Shown: positions 23,587 through 35,147 of the stretch, in pieces | Numbering within the stretch: the first letter of the stretch is position 1 | Layout: each line of letters opens with the position of its first letter | Assembly: GCA_000442125.1 (NCBI GenBank) | Contig: KE546973.1 | Span: 62,001-126,000 of the forward strand | Reading direction: 5' to 3' | DNA: 64,000 bases | Source of the DNA: Opeltia flavorubescens | Taxonomy: Eukaryota > Ascomycota > Lecanoromycetes > Teloschistales > Teloschistaceae | Notes under the pieces: generated by a model | Told to the model about the DNA's origin: nothing | Database searches by the model: none | The model's input: only the letters and a program-made list of their open reading frames with translations | Program-made: the position numbers and the translations under genes

Positions 23587-24779
23587 TCCATGGAGTCAAT
23601 GTTACGCAAAACCCTTCTGCTGGACGGAAAGAGAAAGACCTAGCTTCATTACATTGCGGACAGAATCTCTAAAGGTCGCTGGCTCGATCTTATGATGAAC
23701 CGTCAACTTGCTCGATCCCATTGTCAATTTACTCTTCGGTTTGATACCGAAACTAGCTCCTTGATGGATGAGGACCAATCCTAACCTCTTATACCCCGAA
23801 CCCTCATTTTGGAGTTAATTGGAAAGACAATGGAATGCGGATGGGGAATTGGGAAAGGATAATGACAGGAACACTACCGTTCGCTGAGGGCATGCATGCT
23901 ACTAGTTCAAGTGAATGTAATGATTAGTTGATAGGAAACAGTTTGTACTTCAAGATTTAATGAAATGTTACTAGTTCTATCACAGTTTCTTGACCAGTCT
24001 TCTCCCCACCGTACTAGCAATCTCATCCAAAACCGCTCCAATTTACATGAGATATCTAATTAAAACCCATGATTAAAACGTTCTTCTCCGGCCAACAGTT
24101 GATCAGTAGCCCATTGAGATCAAGCTAGATTAAGACACACCTTCAATTATTTTCAAGCCATTCAGAAGAGACAAATACGCTCATAATGATAGAAATTACT
24201 CATTATCTCGCGGATGACAACATCAAAAAGTTCTCCAACAATAACGATGGGAAGTCATCGTATTGGAAAATTTAGCCCCACTTCTGTCTGAAGCTACGCT
24301 GATGAATATGCTGCTTCGCTCCATACGCTGTGGACAAAATGGGGCATTGGAGTGGTAGAAAGTAACGGTTAGTTTTCAGAGTTGAATTGATTCAAGACAT
24401 ATTCTGTTGCTTATTTCGTGGATTTCCCTCCCATGTCGAAAGGGAGACGCGAAACTAAGCCAAATCAGGGTGAGCCGAATTGAGCTTAGTTCATAGCCGG
24501 CGATAAGATACATCCGCTAGTAAATCGTCATATGTTTGGCGGCACACCGTCCTCTCTCTTTAACATTCGCGCTCCTCTTCCCTGGGAGGTTTTCATGAGC
24601 ATTCAGTCCTTTGATGGCTCTCGAAGAATGTTAAATTAACTACGTAGCTTGACTTCTTCCATTCATCAATTTTGAATCCGCACGACGTCGGCAAAGACAG
24701 CTCCAGTCCTGTGGGCGCCCCCAATCCGAGCCCCGTGTTCTTCCACTCACCGGCGGATCCCATCAATCGAAACACCACA
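23587..24779. other. Intergenic region
   Basis: About 1.2 kb, AT-rich in its middle, between the astacin gene and the Sds3-like gene. No coding sequence or repeat supported. Confidence 0.45.
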
Positions 24780-26506
24780 ATGGCAGTCTATCAGAACTCC
24801 CCTCAACCTCTACCGAGCGTCATAGCTGGCTCCCGACCCTCTCACCTCCATCGCTCTCCTGCAACTCCTCAGCCGATGACCAAAAGGGAGAAGCGTCATC
24901 ATAATATGCTGGACCGCTACAAAGACATTTGCAACAACTTTGCGGAGAATCGTGAACATCATTACCGTCAGCAGCTAAAAGCAATACAACGAGATGTTGC
25001 ACTCATTGCTAATGCCGACCCATACCAAGACAAACCGCTGGATGAACTCCTCGATGACTTTGACGAGGACGGCACAACAACTATTGCCGGGTTAAGAGGT
25101 GGGCATTACAGCTCGATGAATGAGCACAATGAAAGACAGCCGAGAGCTGGAAAATACGCGCGGCGCTTCATAGAGGAGACCAACAACGCTATGGAAGATA
25201 GAGATGCGCAGCTGTGCCTCATCATGGTGAGTTAAGCCTGTTTTGATGAAGTCACGCTTGCAACAGATATTCCAATACGCTTCCGAGCTTATGCATGGTC
25301 GCTGACACTACCTCCTAGGAACGACACAGTTTCCGCATCCACGAGCTGAAAGAAGACCATCTATACTACACCACCCGAGCCAAAAAAGAGTACGACCTCT
25401 TACTCATCAGCCTACGCGACCGATTGACCAAGATTGTGAGCGATAGAAAGGCGGCCTTGTTGAAGGAGAGGGACAAGGTTGAATCCTTCGACGCAACCTC
25501 CCTCCTCGTAAACCCAAGTCAACTCGGTTTTGGCATCCCTGCCAGTCCCGGAGGCCCCCAGAGCAACCGCAAAACAAGACATACCCGTCATCGTCTGGAC
25601 ATTGAAGATATCGGCGCTCCGGGCGAGAACAAACGAAAGAGGAAGCTCGCCGCAGATGCCGACGAAGGTTCACCGGGGCCTTCAAACCGTTTGGCTGACG
25701 CCGAACCATCAGCACCGTCAAGAGATTCTCGAAGCAAGATCACCACATCTCAGCCATTCACATCGGCACATTCCCTAGACTCCTTGGTCAGTGACAAAGA
25801 TCTAATCTTAATTCAGCAAGAAGCATCCTACGTTGCACTACAAGAGATAGCACAAACGCGGAAACAGATTAAGATAGACAGAGACACCGTGAAGAAATTA
25901 GAGGCACTACCTATGCGAGCCCGCAGCAATGGTCACAAATCCGCTCAGCCCAACGGTTCCACAAATCCCACAACCGCAAACGTCACCGACGTTGAAGACG
26001 ATGCAGATCTCCCTGCCCCCAAGATCGACGCCGCGGACGAATCTTCTTCTGAAGAAATCTTCCTCACGGCCCCAGCCATGGACCGCACTGCAAACTCCTC
26101 CCTCCACGCCACGCGCTCCACCCGCAACGCCCCCAACCCCCTTCTCGCATTCCCAAACATCAATCCCTCCTCATCCTCCCTCCACACCCTGGGCGACCTT
26201 GCCGGCCGCGCCTCCGCCATAAAATTCCTCGGCACCTACAGCAAAGACTACAGCAAAGATCGTAAACAATCCGACGACACGATCCGCGCGCCGCCGTGTA
26301 CGGATCAGGAAGCTGAGGACGATATGGCGAGGATCGCGGCGGCGATGGAGGAGTGGAAGAGGGCGCCTGGGAAGATGAACGTGAGGCTTGTGGAGGAGGT
26401 TTGTGCGGAGGTGGTGGATTATACTAATGATGGGAGCGGGGATGGGAGTGGGGAGTATAGTTGTTTGAGAGGGTGTAGTAGGCGGGGGAGTTCGACTGTG
26501 GGATGA
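24780..26506 (+). CDS. Sds3-like subunit of Rpd3L histone deacetylase complex
   Basis: Two exons (24780-25226, 25319-26506) encode 544 residues. The N-terminal third carries the Sds3/Dep1-type signature: KREKRHHNMLDRYKDICNNF, then ENREHHYRQQLKAIQRDVALI. This is a coiled coil that in yeast and animal Sds3/BRMS1 proteins links Sin3 to the Rpd3 deacetylase. The intron falls inside the coiled-coil region; exon 2 continues it (ERHSFRIHELKEDHLYY). After that comes a long, disordered Ser/Pro/Lys-rich part with a basic stretch (GENKRKRKLA) likely to be a nuclear localisation signal, and an acidic segment. The ATG at 24780 is the first in frame. Nuclear co-repressor role is from family knowledge. Whether it is the Sds3 or the Dep1 orthologue is not settled. 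Confidence 0.8.
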
Positions 26507-27151
26507 GATTCTTGTTTTCGTGGAGGATATCTTGCCGAGCTGCACCGTCGGTGGTATTTTGTTGAGACTAGTGTTCTGTCCTTGGATTTACGCTCGCCAC
26601 AACAGAGGACCGAATCAGATGCCTCAGTATGCCCGATAATCAATTCGCGCTTTTCATAAATGCCGCTCCATTGAAAGTTTTCGTTGCAGGATAGATAAAC
26701 GTAGATATACTGTGGCCTGGTATCGAACTATCTATTCCTTAGGTTCATAAAGACACAACCTCGACCCCCGCCATACTTGTTCCAAGATCTCACGGTTCGG
26801 GAGTAATTTCTGCGTCTCTTTGATTAGTCTTGATCTCCGCCAAAGATATCATGAATATATCAAATGCAAGTAAAGAAATGAGAGAACCAGCTCCGCAGGC
26901 CCACAAACGACAATGGAAACCCTCTGGTTGTTCTTGACGCTAGGACGAAACTTTGTGTCTGGCGGCGGCCGGATGTATAGGAAATATCAATGCACCCTAA
27001 CCACTTTCTTTCTTCCTGAAACAATTCCCAAAACATATGACAAATCCCGAGGGAGCAATACACAACAACACAACCTCCAGCATCAAAGAAAAAATGAACA
27101 CAACACCCCCATCAAAACGTTCAAAAAACCTATCCCCCCAACCCCCCCAAA
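26507..27151. other. Convergent intergenic region
   Basis: About 650 bp between the Sds3-like and PIG-H genes, tail to tail. A third PIG-H exon might lie here on the minus strand (an acceptor TTTCAG near 27017 and others), but no sequence matched the expected end of the protein. Confidence 0.35.
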
Positions 27152-27960
27152 TCAAAACCCAAAAGAAATAAATCCACCCTCACTCACAGGAAAAACCACA
27201 ACCCCCTCCCCCTCCCCCTCCACCACAACACAAAGGTAATACCTAACCTCAAACCCCTTGAAAGCTTCATGAATGTATAAATCTCGGATCTGCGACGTAG
27301 GTATGAAGCGCGTCGTTGCAGGGAGGAGGTAGGAAGGGGAAAGAGTGGTGGTTTGGATGCCGAGGGTGCGGAGGATGAGGAGGGATTCTTCTATTTAGTT
27401 GAAGGGGGAGGGGGGGACGTTAGATTGTGTTGGAGGAGGGGGGGAGGGGGAGGGTAGTAAGCGAGAAGATGATTTTTATTCAATTTGTTGAAGAGAGAAA
27501 ATGGGGCAGGGAGGGGAGGGGGGGGATTTTGTGCGGTTTTTTTTTCGTACTTGTTGTAGGGGGAGATTGTTGGTATACCGTAAAAGGATTATGGGGCTAG
27601 AAGAGAGGGTATATAGAATTCACTGAACGAAGAACGACAAAAAAAAGCCAAAATAAACGTAAACGAACCGGTATGCCACCTCCTCAACACCAAAAACATC
27701 ACCGCACTAGCCCCCAGCCCAAACCTCCACAAAGGGACTTCCTCCAAATGCCCATACCTCAAAAACAATTCAATAGGTAAAAGCTCAAATCTTTCAAGAA
27801 ATGCAATAAGAATGGAAATTCCGATGAGGGTACGGAGTAAGATGCTAGAATAGCGTAGGATATGTGATCTTAAGTTCTCGGGTCGAGAGGCTGTAGAGAC
27901 GGTGTATTCGATTGCGCAGGGTGAGGGGGCTTTGATGGTGAGGTGGCAGCGGGATGGCAT
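27152..27960 (-). CDS. GPI15: PIG-H/Gpi15 subunit of GPI-GlcNAc transferase
   Basis: Two exons on the minus strand: 27960-27669, then 27390-27152, separated by a 278-nt intron that starts with the uncommon donor GTTCGT and ends CTAAATAG. The product is about 176 residues. Exon 1 supplies a membrane hairpin (about residues 38-58 and 80-95) ending RRWHT. Exon 2 continues EESLLILRTLGIQT, RFIPTSQIRDLYIHEAF and KGFEVRYYLCVVVEGEGEG, which is the PIG-H domain. The complex (PIG-A/Gpi3 and partners) performs the first step of GPI-anchor synthesis on the cytosolic face of the ER, adding GlcNAc to phosphatidylinositol. The C-terminus is uncertain: a GTGAGT donor after VVVFP could lead to a further exon instead of the in-frame stop at 27152. 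The gene fits a genome with several GPI-anchored proteins, two in this window. Confidence 0.85.
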
Positions 27961-28199
27961 CGAGGATTAAGAGGCGCCGAGTCAATTCACATTTGCACAA
28001 TTTTGTTTCTTTTCTTTTTCTTGTCTATTCGACTTTCATTCGAGTATATTATTTCGGCATGAAGTCATTCTCGGAGCCGAAGTGCCCAGCCAAGCCGACA
28101 TTCATGCGTAGGGCTGACAAATTTGCCTAGACCCGCCGACGCCGCCCCACCTCCGTCGATTTCACATGTATCTTCATAAGCCCTTCACCCACAAAGCCC

Positions 28200-29089
28200 A
28201 TGCCTTCCCCACCCCCCTCCTCCTCCCGCCGACGTTCTCCTCCCTATCACTCCTCCCGCCACTCACCATCTGGGTCCCGTTCACGCTCCCGCTCCCCACC
28301 CCATCGAAAACTGACTTCTGACCGCTCTCGACTCAATTCAGGCGGTTTCCGCTGGAAGCAGAAATCGAAAGATGAAGATCAGCGTGGTGATGCGGACGAT
28401 AGGAGATTAGATCGCGGATACAGAGACCGAGATCGTCGGGATAGGGATAGAGATCGTGAAAGAGACAGGGACCGCACAGGTTATACAGACCGGAATGGAG
28501 GGAGGTATGGAAACGAGCGCGAGGATGACAGGTATGGAGATCGGGATAGGGAGAGAAGGAGAAGGGAGAGAGACGATGACGATGATCGCCGCGGAGGACG
28601 GGATCGAGATGGGGAGGGGAGGAAGGGAGATGACTCCACAAGGAGGAATGACGATACAAAGACCGACGAAGTTCGAAGAGACCCCTTCGCAGAACCCTCA
28701 AAGCCGAAAAAAGAGAAAAAGGAAAAGAAAAAGGAACCCAAGATCGCGCCTACGGCTGAGCCGATGATAATCGTGAATGTGAATGATCGGTTGGGGACTA
28801 AGGCGGCGGTGCCGTGTTTGGCTAGTGATTCGATACGTGAGTTGATCTCTTTCTCTATGGAATCAATTTGAATGTTTGGGGGGAAAAAATAATTTGAGTG
28901 AAGCTAATTACTGATCCGAAAATAATAGGGGGGTTCAAAGCCATGGTCGCAGCACGTATCGGGCGTGAACCACACGAGATAATGTTGAAGAGGCAGGGGG
29001 AGAGACCATTCAAGGATCAGCTTACGTTGGAGGATTATGGGGTGAGCAATGGGGTGCAGCTGGATCTGGAGGTGGACACGGGGGACTAA
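28200..29089 (+). CDS. HUB1: RS-rich protein with C-terminal Hub1 ubiquitin-like domain
   Basis: Two exons (28200-28836, 28929-29089) encode 265 residues. Residues 1-40 are a classic Arg-Ser tract (SRSRSRSPPH), followed by about 110 residues of RD/RE/DR repeats and a Lys-rich segment. The last 75 residues are a Hub1/UBL5-type ubiquitin fold: IIVNVNDRLGTKAAVPCLA, DSIRGFKAMVAARIG, MLKRQGERPFKDQLTLEDYG. Hub1 is normally a free protein of 73 residues that binds Snu66 HIND motifs and modifies the spliceosome without conjugation. It ends in LDLEVDTGD, without the double-Tyr end of yeast Hub1 and without a diglycine. The RS/RD part should bring it to splicing complexes (inference). The intron lies inside the ubiquitin fold, and the spliced reading is unambiguous. 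Confidence 0.88.
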
Positions 29090-30129
29090 ATATGGAGCTT
29101 TTATGGGAAAATGACGGTGAGAGGTACTGGACATTTTGCTGGAAAGGCCGTGGAATATCTATGATACCCTAATGACTGACACTAGACCCAAAAATTGTGC
29201 TTAAAACGCAGTACTATACAGTTAAACAACGTCTTCGTGGAATCAAATGCCAAACTCGATGCCGTGTTACAGCCAGATTTTGTTTGTTCAAACATATCCT
29301 GCCTACTTAACCATTTACTCTACGGTCAACTCCACCAGTATGAGACACGCACGGCAATACACCTTCACGCATTCCTCACAATTGTGGGGGGAACGTACAG
29401 CAAGATATGTAGTCTACAGTAATGAACAGTCAGGTCAATTTAACGACTTGAGTAGACATATGTTAGCTATCCCGCGTGGAATTTGGATAGTACGGTGACC
29501 CTTGGTTTCAATGACTGGAGACGAAGGAAGGTGGATGAAGGATCTTAAGTGATCCGTATCAGAATAAATGGGGGTACCAATGNAATGACTCCCAACTCGA
29601 CTAGCGTGCTTAACAAGAGATCAGATACATGGATTGAAAGAGTGATCTAATTATATGAACACAATGGAGGATCGAATGAGCAGGAATCTTGTATGTGAAG
29701 AAAGCCAGTTGCTTTAGGATCGCAGCGAAGGACTGACGGATGCCAAGAAGTGGATCCTTCCCGTCCGCGCGTCCGTTATCAAGGTTATCAGCGGGTCTAG
29801 AGCTTTGACCCTGGAAACAAGCTCTGTTCGAGCTTGCTTTTCCTGCATTCGCCAATCCTTTCACTCACAAACCTTCTTCTTCGTTCGTTGCACTCCTTGA
29901 TGATCTTGTGTCCTTCGCTACTTCCTTGGTCATCTGTGACCGTCCTTTCGCTTGCTTCAATCGATCATCGATACGTGTGAAACATCTACTCCGCAGAGCT
30001 CGTTTCACCCGCAGGGCAATTTCCGCTTCAATCAAAATTCTCGGCTCCACTTCGATGATCCAAGACCATTGATCTTCCTTGTCAAATATTCCGATTGCAT
30101 CATACAGTGTCTTAATAATCTTTTCGATA
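29090..30129. other. Intergenic region with one ambiguous base
   Basis: About 1 kb between the Hub1-fusion and GH72 genes on the same strand. It contains an N at 29583. No supported gene; the open frames at 29610-29864 and 29865-30257 on the minus strand lack motifs and overlap the GH72 start. Confidence 0.4.
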
Positions 30130-31672
30130 ATGCTTCCTTCTACCCTTCCTTCTACCCTTCCTTTACTACTGGCCCTTTCCACAGCTTTCAACCACGCTCT
30201 CGCTGCCACCCCCGTTGTCTCTGCCGTCGGCTCCAAATTCTTCACGTCCGACGGCAACCAATTCTACATCAAAGGTACTTCGCGAAACTCCGACTATTGG
30301 AGCTTACCCATGACTTGCTAACCTCTGTGTACCCTTAACAGGCATTGCCTACCAGCTCATCTCCACTGATCCTCTCGTCGATACCGAACAATGCAAGCGA
30401 GATGCAAAGCAGATGCAAGATGTGGGCGCAAATGTGATCCGAGTCTACCATGTCGACCCTACTGGTGATCATCAAGGCTGCATGGATGCTTTCGCCGAGG
30501 CTGGCATATACCTCTTCGTCGATCTAGACGATTTCCCCACCCAAATACAACCCGTACGTCCCGTCGATAGTTCTCAGGCCAATCTTTTGCTGATGGTTTT
30601 GTTGGCAGACTGCACCCACATGGAATGAGACACAGCTATCTGCCTTTTCCGCCGTTTTGGATGAATTCCAAAAGTACGACAATACCGCCGGTGTCTTTGT
30701 CGGAAATGAGGTCTTGACAACCGGTCAGTTGAAAACGTTTGTTATATGGACACCAGCTGATCGATTTTACACGCAGCCGAAACTTCAGGAGCGGCACCGT
30801 ACGTGAAAGCTGCCGTAAGAGATATGAAAGCCTACCGCGACTCAAAGAAATACCGAGAGATACCAATAGGATATTCAGCAGGTATGCGGTATAATCTCTG
30901 GGTTCAGTACAACAATGTCTAATGTGTCTCAGCCGATGTGCCTGGCCTCCGTCCAATGCTGCAAAATTACCTTTCTTGCGGTGACGACGACGCAGAACGC
31001 GCGGAGTTCTTCTCTCTGAATGTATATGAGTGGTGCGGTGATTCAAGCTACGATGGGTCTGGATACTCCCAATTGGTGAAGAACGCTACGGGCTACAATG
31101 TGCCAATCTTCGTCTCAGAGACCGGGTGTAGGGAGCCAAGACCCCGTCTTTTCACAGACCAGACAGCCATCTTTGGCACAGATATGGCAGATACTTGGTC
31201 TGGAGCTATTGTATACGAATGGATTCAGGAGGCCAATGATTACGGCTTGGTCAGCTACGGACCTATGGTGGATCCCAAGACAGCTACTGATGCCCTGGAC
31301 GGTTATCCTCGCTCAGGTACACCAATGACTGTTTCCCCCGACTACCCCAATCTGAAGAGTCAATGGGCTACCTTAAGTCCTTCTGGGGTTAAACTTTCCG
31401 CATATTCTGCATCGGCTAAAATCACACCACCTGCGTGCCCAACGTCGACGGCAGGAGGATGGATAGTGAATGGGAATGCAAGACTTCCGAGCTTAGGTCA
31501 GACTCTTGACAGCGCTGCAACCGCATCGGGCGCTACACCAACATCTACTGGCTCTGCAGCTGGACCATCAGCATCTGCTACAGGTGGCAGTACACCGACA
31601 GGGGGTAAAGAGATCACCGGGATGGTGTTGGGTCTCCTTGGAGTAATGTTTGGCTTCGTGATATGGCTTTAA
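30130..31672 (+). CDS. GH72 1,3-beta-glucanosyltransferase, GPI-anchored (Gas/Gel type)
   Basis: Five exons (30130-30274, 30342-30553, 30609-30723, 30777-30881, 30933-31672) encode 438 residues. The signal peptide begins MLPSTLPSTLPLLLAL. The GH72 barrel has the acid/base Glu153 (FVGNEVL) and the nucleophile Glu255 (FVSETGC), together with the hallmark GANVIRVYHVDP and VYEWCGDSSY. These enzymes elongate and branch cell-wall beta-1,3-glucan at the outer side of the plasma membrane. It lacks the Cys-rich X8/CBM43 module and so belongs to the Gas3-5/Gel1-like group. A Ser/Ala/Gly/Thr-rich stretch and the hydrophobic end (MVLGLLGVMFGFVIWL) mark a GPI signal. The start at 30130 is the first ATG giving a signal peptide. 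A short tandem duplication (CTACCCTTCCTT) in the signal-peptide coding sequence repeats the PST peptide. Confidence 0.93.
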
Positions 31673-32507
31673 AGCGTTTTCCTTGAGGGGTTACTCAGTC
31701 ATAATGCATCAGCGGGAACATACAATAGACCACGGATCATCATGAGCATATGCATCAGCGCTGGCGTACAGAGGCAAGGCCAGGAAAGGTGTTATTAGAA
31801 TAGAGACCAATGATAGCCGCACGTGGAATGCTGCTTCGAGTCGTCTTCGTTTTCCTCGTTCCTACCGGGTATGTTCGCTGCTACCGAATTGTCGGTCTCG
31901 AGGCGCTGTCTCTGACTTCTCATATTAACCTACATCTGGTCGATATCGATACTTATGGCGTTAATGTGGTAATACCCATAAAAGCCAATGGACGAATTAA
32001 GATTTTGGTGATATGATCGGCGACTTAAGCAGCAAGCTAATGCGTATCACATGTGCTGGCCGCAGGATATTTCGGGGCAAGTTGCCCGTGGCGCCGCTGG
32101 TCGGTGCTTGTGTAAGGTATCCCGCTTCCTTACCTCATCGACAGCGATTAGTAATTCGACACTTCCATTATTGTTATACCAGCTCTGTGTTCCTACTTTC
32201 CATCCACCTTCGTTTCACAAGTCTAGAACTTAAGTCCGCTCGTTCTTGCCAGCCTCCGCAGTCTCGGACCTGGTTTCCGTTACATCCGGACGATCCTATT
32301 ATGACGTAGATTCTGTCGGTCACCGGACGATTGCATCCTTCAAAGAGCAATCAATAGGTTGTTGTACCGCTGTGAATTCTAGTTTCTTCTGGGTCAAGCT
32401 GTGGTGCTTCGGGCCATCCTTAATTATTGCGGATTGGGAGTTGGTCGTACAAGGTACATCCATATACCAAGGGATTGATTCACCTCTGCTTCACCCCAGC
32501 AACATCA
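31673..32507. other. Intergenic region
   Basis: About 830 bp between GH72 and the glycosyltransferase-like gene. Short ORFs (31810-32016, 32013-32309) have no recognisable content. Confidence 0.4.
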
Positions 32508-34390
32508 ATGGCGTTTCGCGATTCTTTCGATGCTATTACAGAGCCAGATAGAGGCTACCAAACTCCTGCATTCTTGCGAATTGCCCGCTCCCGTCGAAGT
32601 AGGACTCCCATTTTCATCGCTATCGCTGCTCTACTCCTATTGATCCTAGGATGGAAAAGCTCAGGCAAGGTGGGATAGCCTAGGACAGATGACTTCATAC
32701 GAATAGCTGACATCAACAGCTCTCTACGCGATCTCCCTCCCGCAGCAGACAACATTTCGGAGTAGATTCTCTACAAACCTACATCCCTCCCAGTCTCAAC
32801 CATGAAACAGAATCTCCTCTTCTCGCCCCTTCAACAGAAGATGCAAATACCACTGCGCCGATGGGTTTGCAGAAAACCAATCCATCCTTTCATCTTCTTG
32901 TCCCGGCAACCGAATCGAATCCAAGTCTCTGCAAGACGCTTCTCTCGTCTTTCGTCCTCGCTTACCCGCCGCCGACTCTCATCAATTACGGCAAGAAATT
33001 CGACGGAGGCAATTGGGACAAGGGAAGCCACACTGGCAAGATTCGAGGAGTATACAATTATCTGAATGATAAGAAGAAGGTCAAGGATGATGATATGGTC
33101 CTGATCATTGATGGCTTTGACATCTGGTTCCAGCTTCCGCCCGTGATCATGATCAAAAGGTATCATCAAATGGTCAATGAGGCCAATGATCGACTTCGCC
33201 GACGCTATGGAACCGAGCTTAAGAAGGTAGAAGGAGAAGAGAAAGCTGCCGAAATGAGTCCCAAATACTCACAGAAGGTCATCTTCGGAGCAGACAAGCT
33301 ATGCTGGCCTAATCCGCCTGAAGATCCCGCCTGCGCCGCCGTGCCTTATTCAACGCTTCCCAAGAATGTCTACGGTCCATCCACAGACAACGAATCCACA
33401 GGAAATCTAAACCGTCCAAGGTTTCTAAACTCCGGTACTGTCATGGGTCCGGTCAAGGACGTGAGAGCAATCTATGAAGCGGCCGTCGAGAAGGTAGAGA
33501 AAGAGAACAGAGGCATCATCGGCGATCAATTCGTCTTCGCAGAGATCTTCGGCGAGCAAGAATATCAACGGGAGACGCAACGACAATCAACACAAGGCGC
33601 AGGTGGAAGATGGTACGAATGGCTGTCAAATGCTTTGGGAGGGTCCGATTCGCCATTGTCCGGCAACCAGACCATCCACAACATGACCACGATACCAGGA
33701 CGTCGGTACGAGTTCGGCATCGGTCTGGACTATGAATCGCAGATGTTCCAAACCATGACGCATTCAGCCCAAGATGTCGAATTCGTCACTTATAACGACA
33801 GTAACATCTTTCCCCAAATCCTAGAAAACCACCCGAATCTCAAATCTAACAACCCTTTCGCACTACCGGTCGATCTACAAACCGTGCATGGACCGCTGTG
33901 GTACTCTTCCCCGGGCAACCACGGCTTAGACCATAGAGATACCCTCCTACTACCACATTCCGACAAGCTCGACGATCTCCCAGACAAGCTGGATTGGTTC
34001 TCCATCCCACTAGCAACGAACCTCTACTCCCCCTCCGTGCCCTCCCTCCTACACATCAACGGCGACAAATCCCCCCTCCAAGAATGGTGGCCATCGATGT
34101 GGTATCATCCCTACAGCCGCGCCCTCGTCCGCCGCTACATTCGGTCCACGCAGACACGACAAGCTGCGGCCGCGGCAGCGGCCGGGGGGCAAACGTGGTG
34201 GGATATGAGAGGTGGGAGGGGAGGGGTGTGGACTGATAATAAAGTGTGGATGAGCTGGTGGGATGTTTGTAAGGGGACGGAGGAGGAGGTTTTTGGGGAT
34301 GGGAAGGGTAAGTGGGGGAGGGAGGAAGGGAGTAGGAAGGTGGTGAATTCTTTTGGGAGGGTGGTTGTTGAGGATGAGGGTGGGGAATGA
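32508..34390 (+). CDS. Type II membrane PLOD/procollagen-galactosyltransferase-like glycosyltransferase
   Basis: Two exons (32508-32669, 32720-34390) encode 610 residues. A short cytosolic N-terminus with basic residues (RIARSRRSRT) precedes a single transmembrane helix (about residues 34-48), then a Ser/Thr-rich stem; this is the layout of Golgi or ER type II transferases. The luminal domain opens with HLLVPATESNPSLCKTLLSS and has KVKDDDMVLIIDGFDIWFQL, where the Asp-Gly-Phe-Asp would be the metal/nucleotide-sugar site. NRPRFLNSGTVMGPVKDVRAI and GDQFVFAEIF follow, as in PLOD-type glycosyltransferase domains. Donor and acceptor sugars are unknown. The C-terminus is low-complexity (Ala run, Trp/Gly-rich). 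I chose the ATG at 32508 because the intron joins it to the main frame with the membrane anchor. Confidence 0.75.
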
Positions 34391-35147
34391 TTGATTGATG
34401 GATGGATTGATGGATGATGCGAATGACTTGATGAGGAATGATCGTCAACGGGGCAGCATTTATGGGGATGGAGGAGGGGAAGTGGATGGATCAGGATCAG
34501 AGAGGAAGGGGTTCGCTACATTCTCGTTATTCTCGCATATTCAGCTACGTTGAAGATACCCCTAGGATCGGGCGTTCGTGAAGATACGGAAAAATAGCAA
34601 TTCACCAGGGCTTTATGAAAATGAAGGAATGTCTAGCTTCTTAGCATCATTGGTTTTGATCATTTTTGAAATCCTTCTCCTTTTTTCCCATGTGGGACGA
34701 GATGTCTGTGTGGCGTCAATTAGTCACTAGAGTATCACGAATTGAATATTTAAAATAAGCATGATCCCCCAGTGCAAATATGCATGCGCGATGGCGTGCT
34801 TCCATGTGCTTTCCCCGGATAAGCGGATCCTTTCGCTAACATCAAGTAGTCTAATTCAATGGAAGCATTGACAAATTAGATTATCAACCTCGGAAACCAA
34901 AATATTCGTGGGAATGACGTTATGAGGGGATATGGGGGGCAAGCTTACAAAACAATAATTCAATTGATTGGAAATCGGGAATGTAGAGTCTAGAGTATAT
35001 ATGGCTTGAGTAGATAGCTTGAGAATCCTAATTTCAATCCATTGAATAAATTTTCTTGGAGGATAAGAATAGCACTGTCCTGATTCCACCAGCAGCAACA
35101 TCCTTATTCTGATCGAACCCCTTGTTAAAACCTCCTTTTACATCACA
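34391..35147. other. Intergenic region
   Basis: About 760 bp, AT-rich from 34620 to 35100, between the glycosyltransferase-like and CmcJ/AsaB-like genes. No gene seen. Confidence 0.45.

Noticed and set aside
26913-27239. Plus-strand ORF rich in Pro, Asn and Thr
   Set aside because: Antisense to the second PIG-H exon, which has a clear family match.
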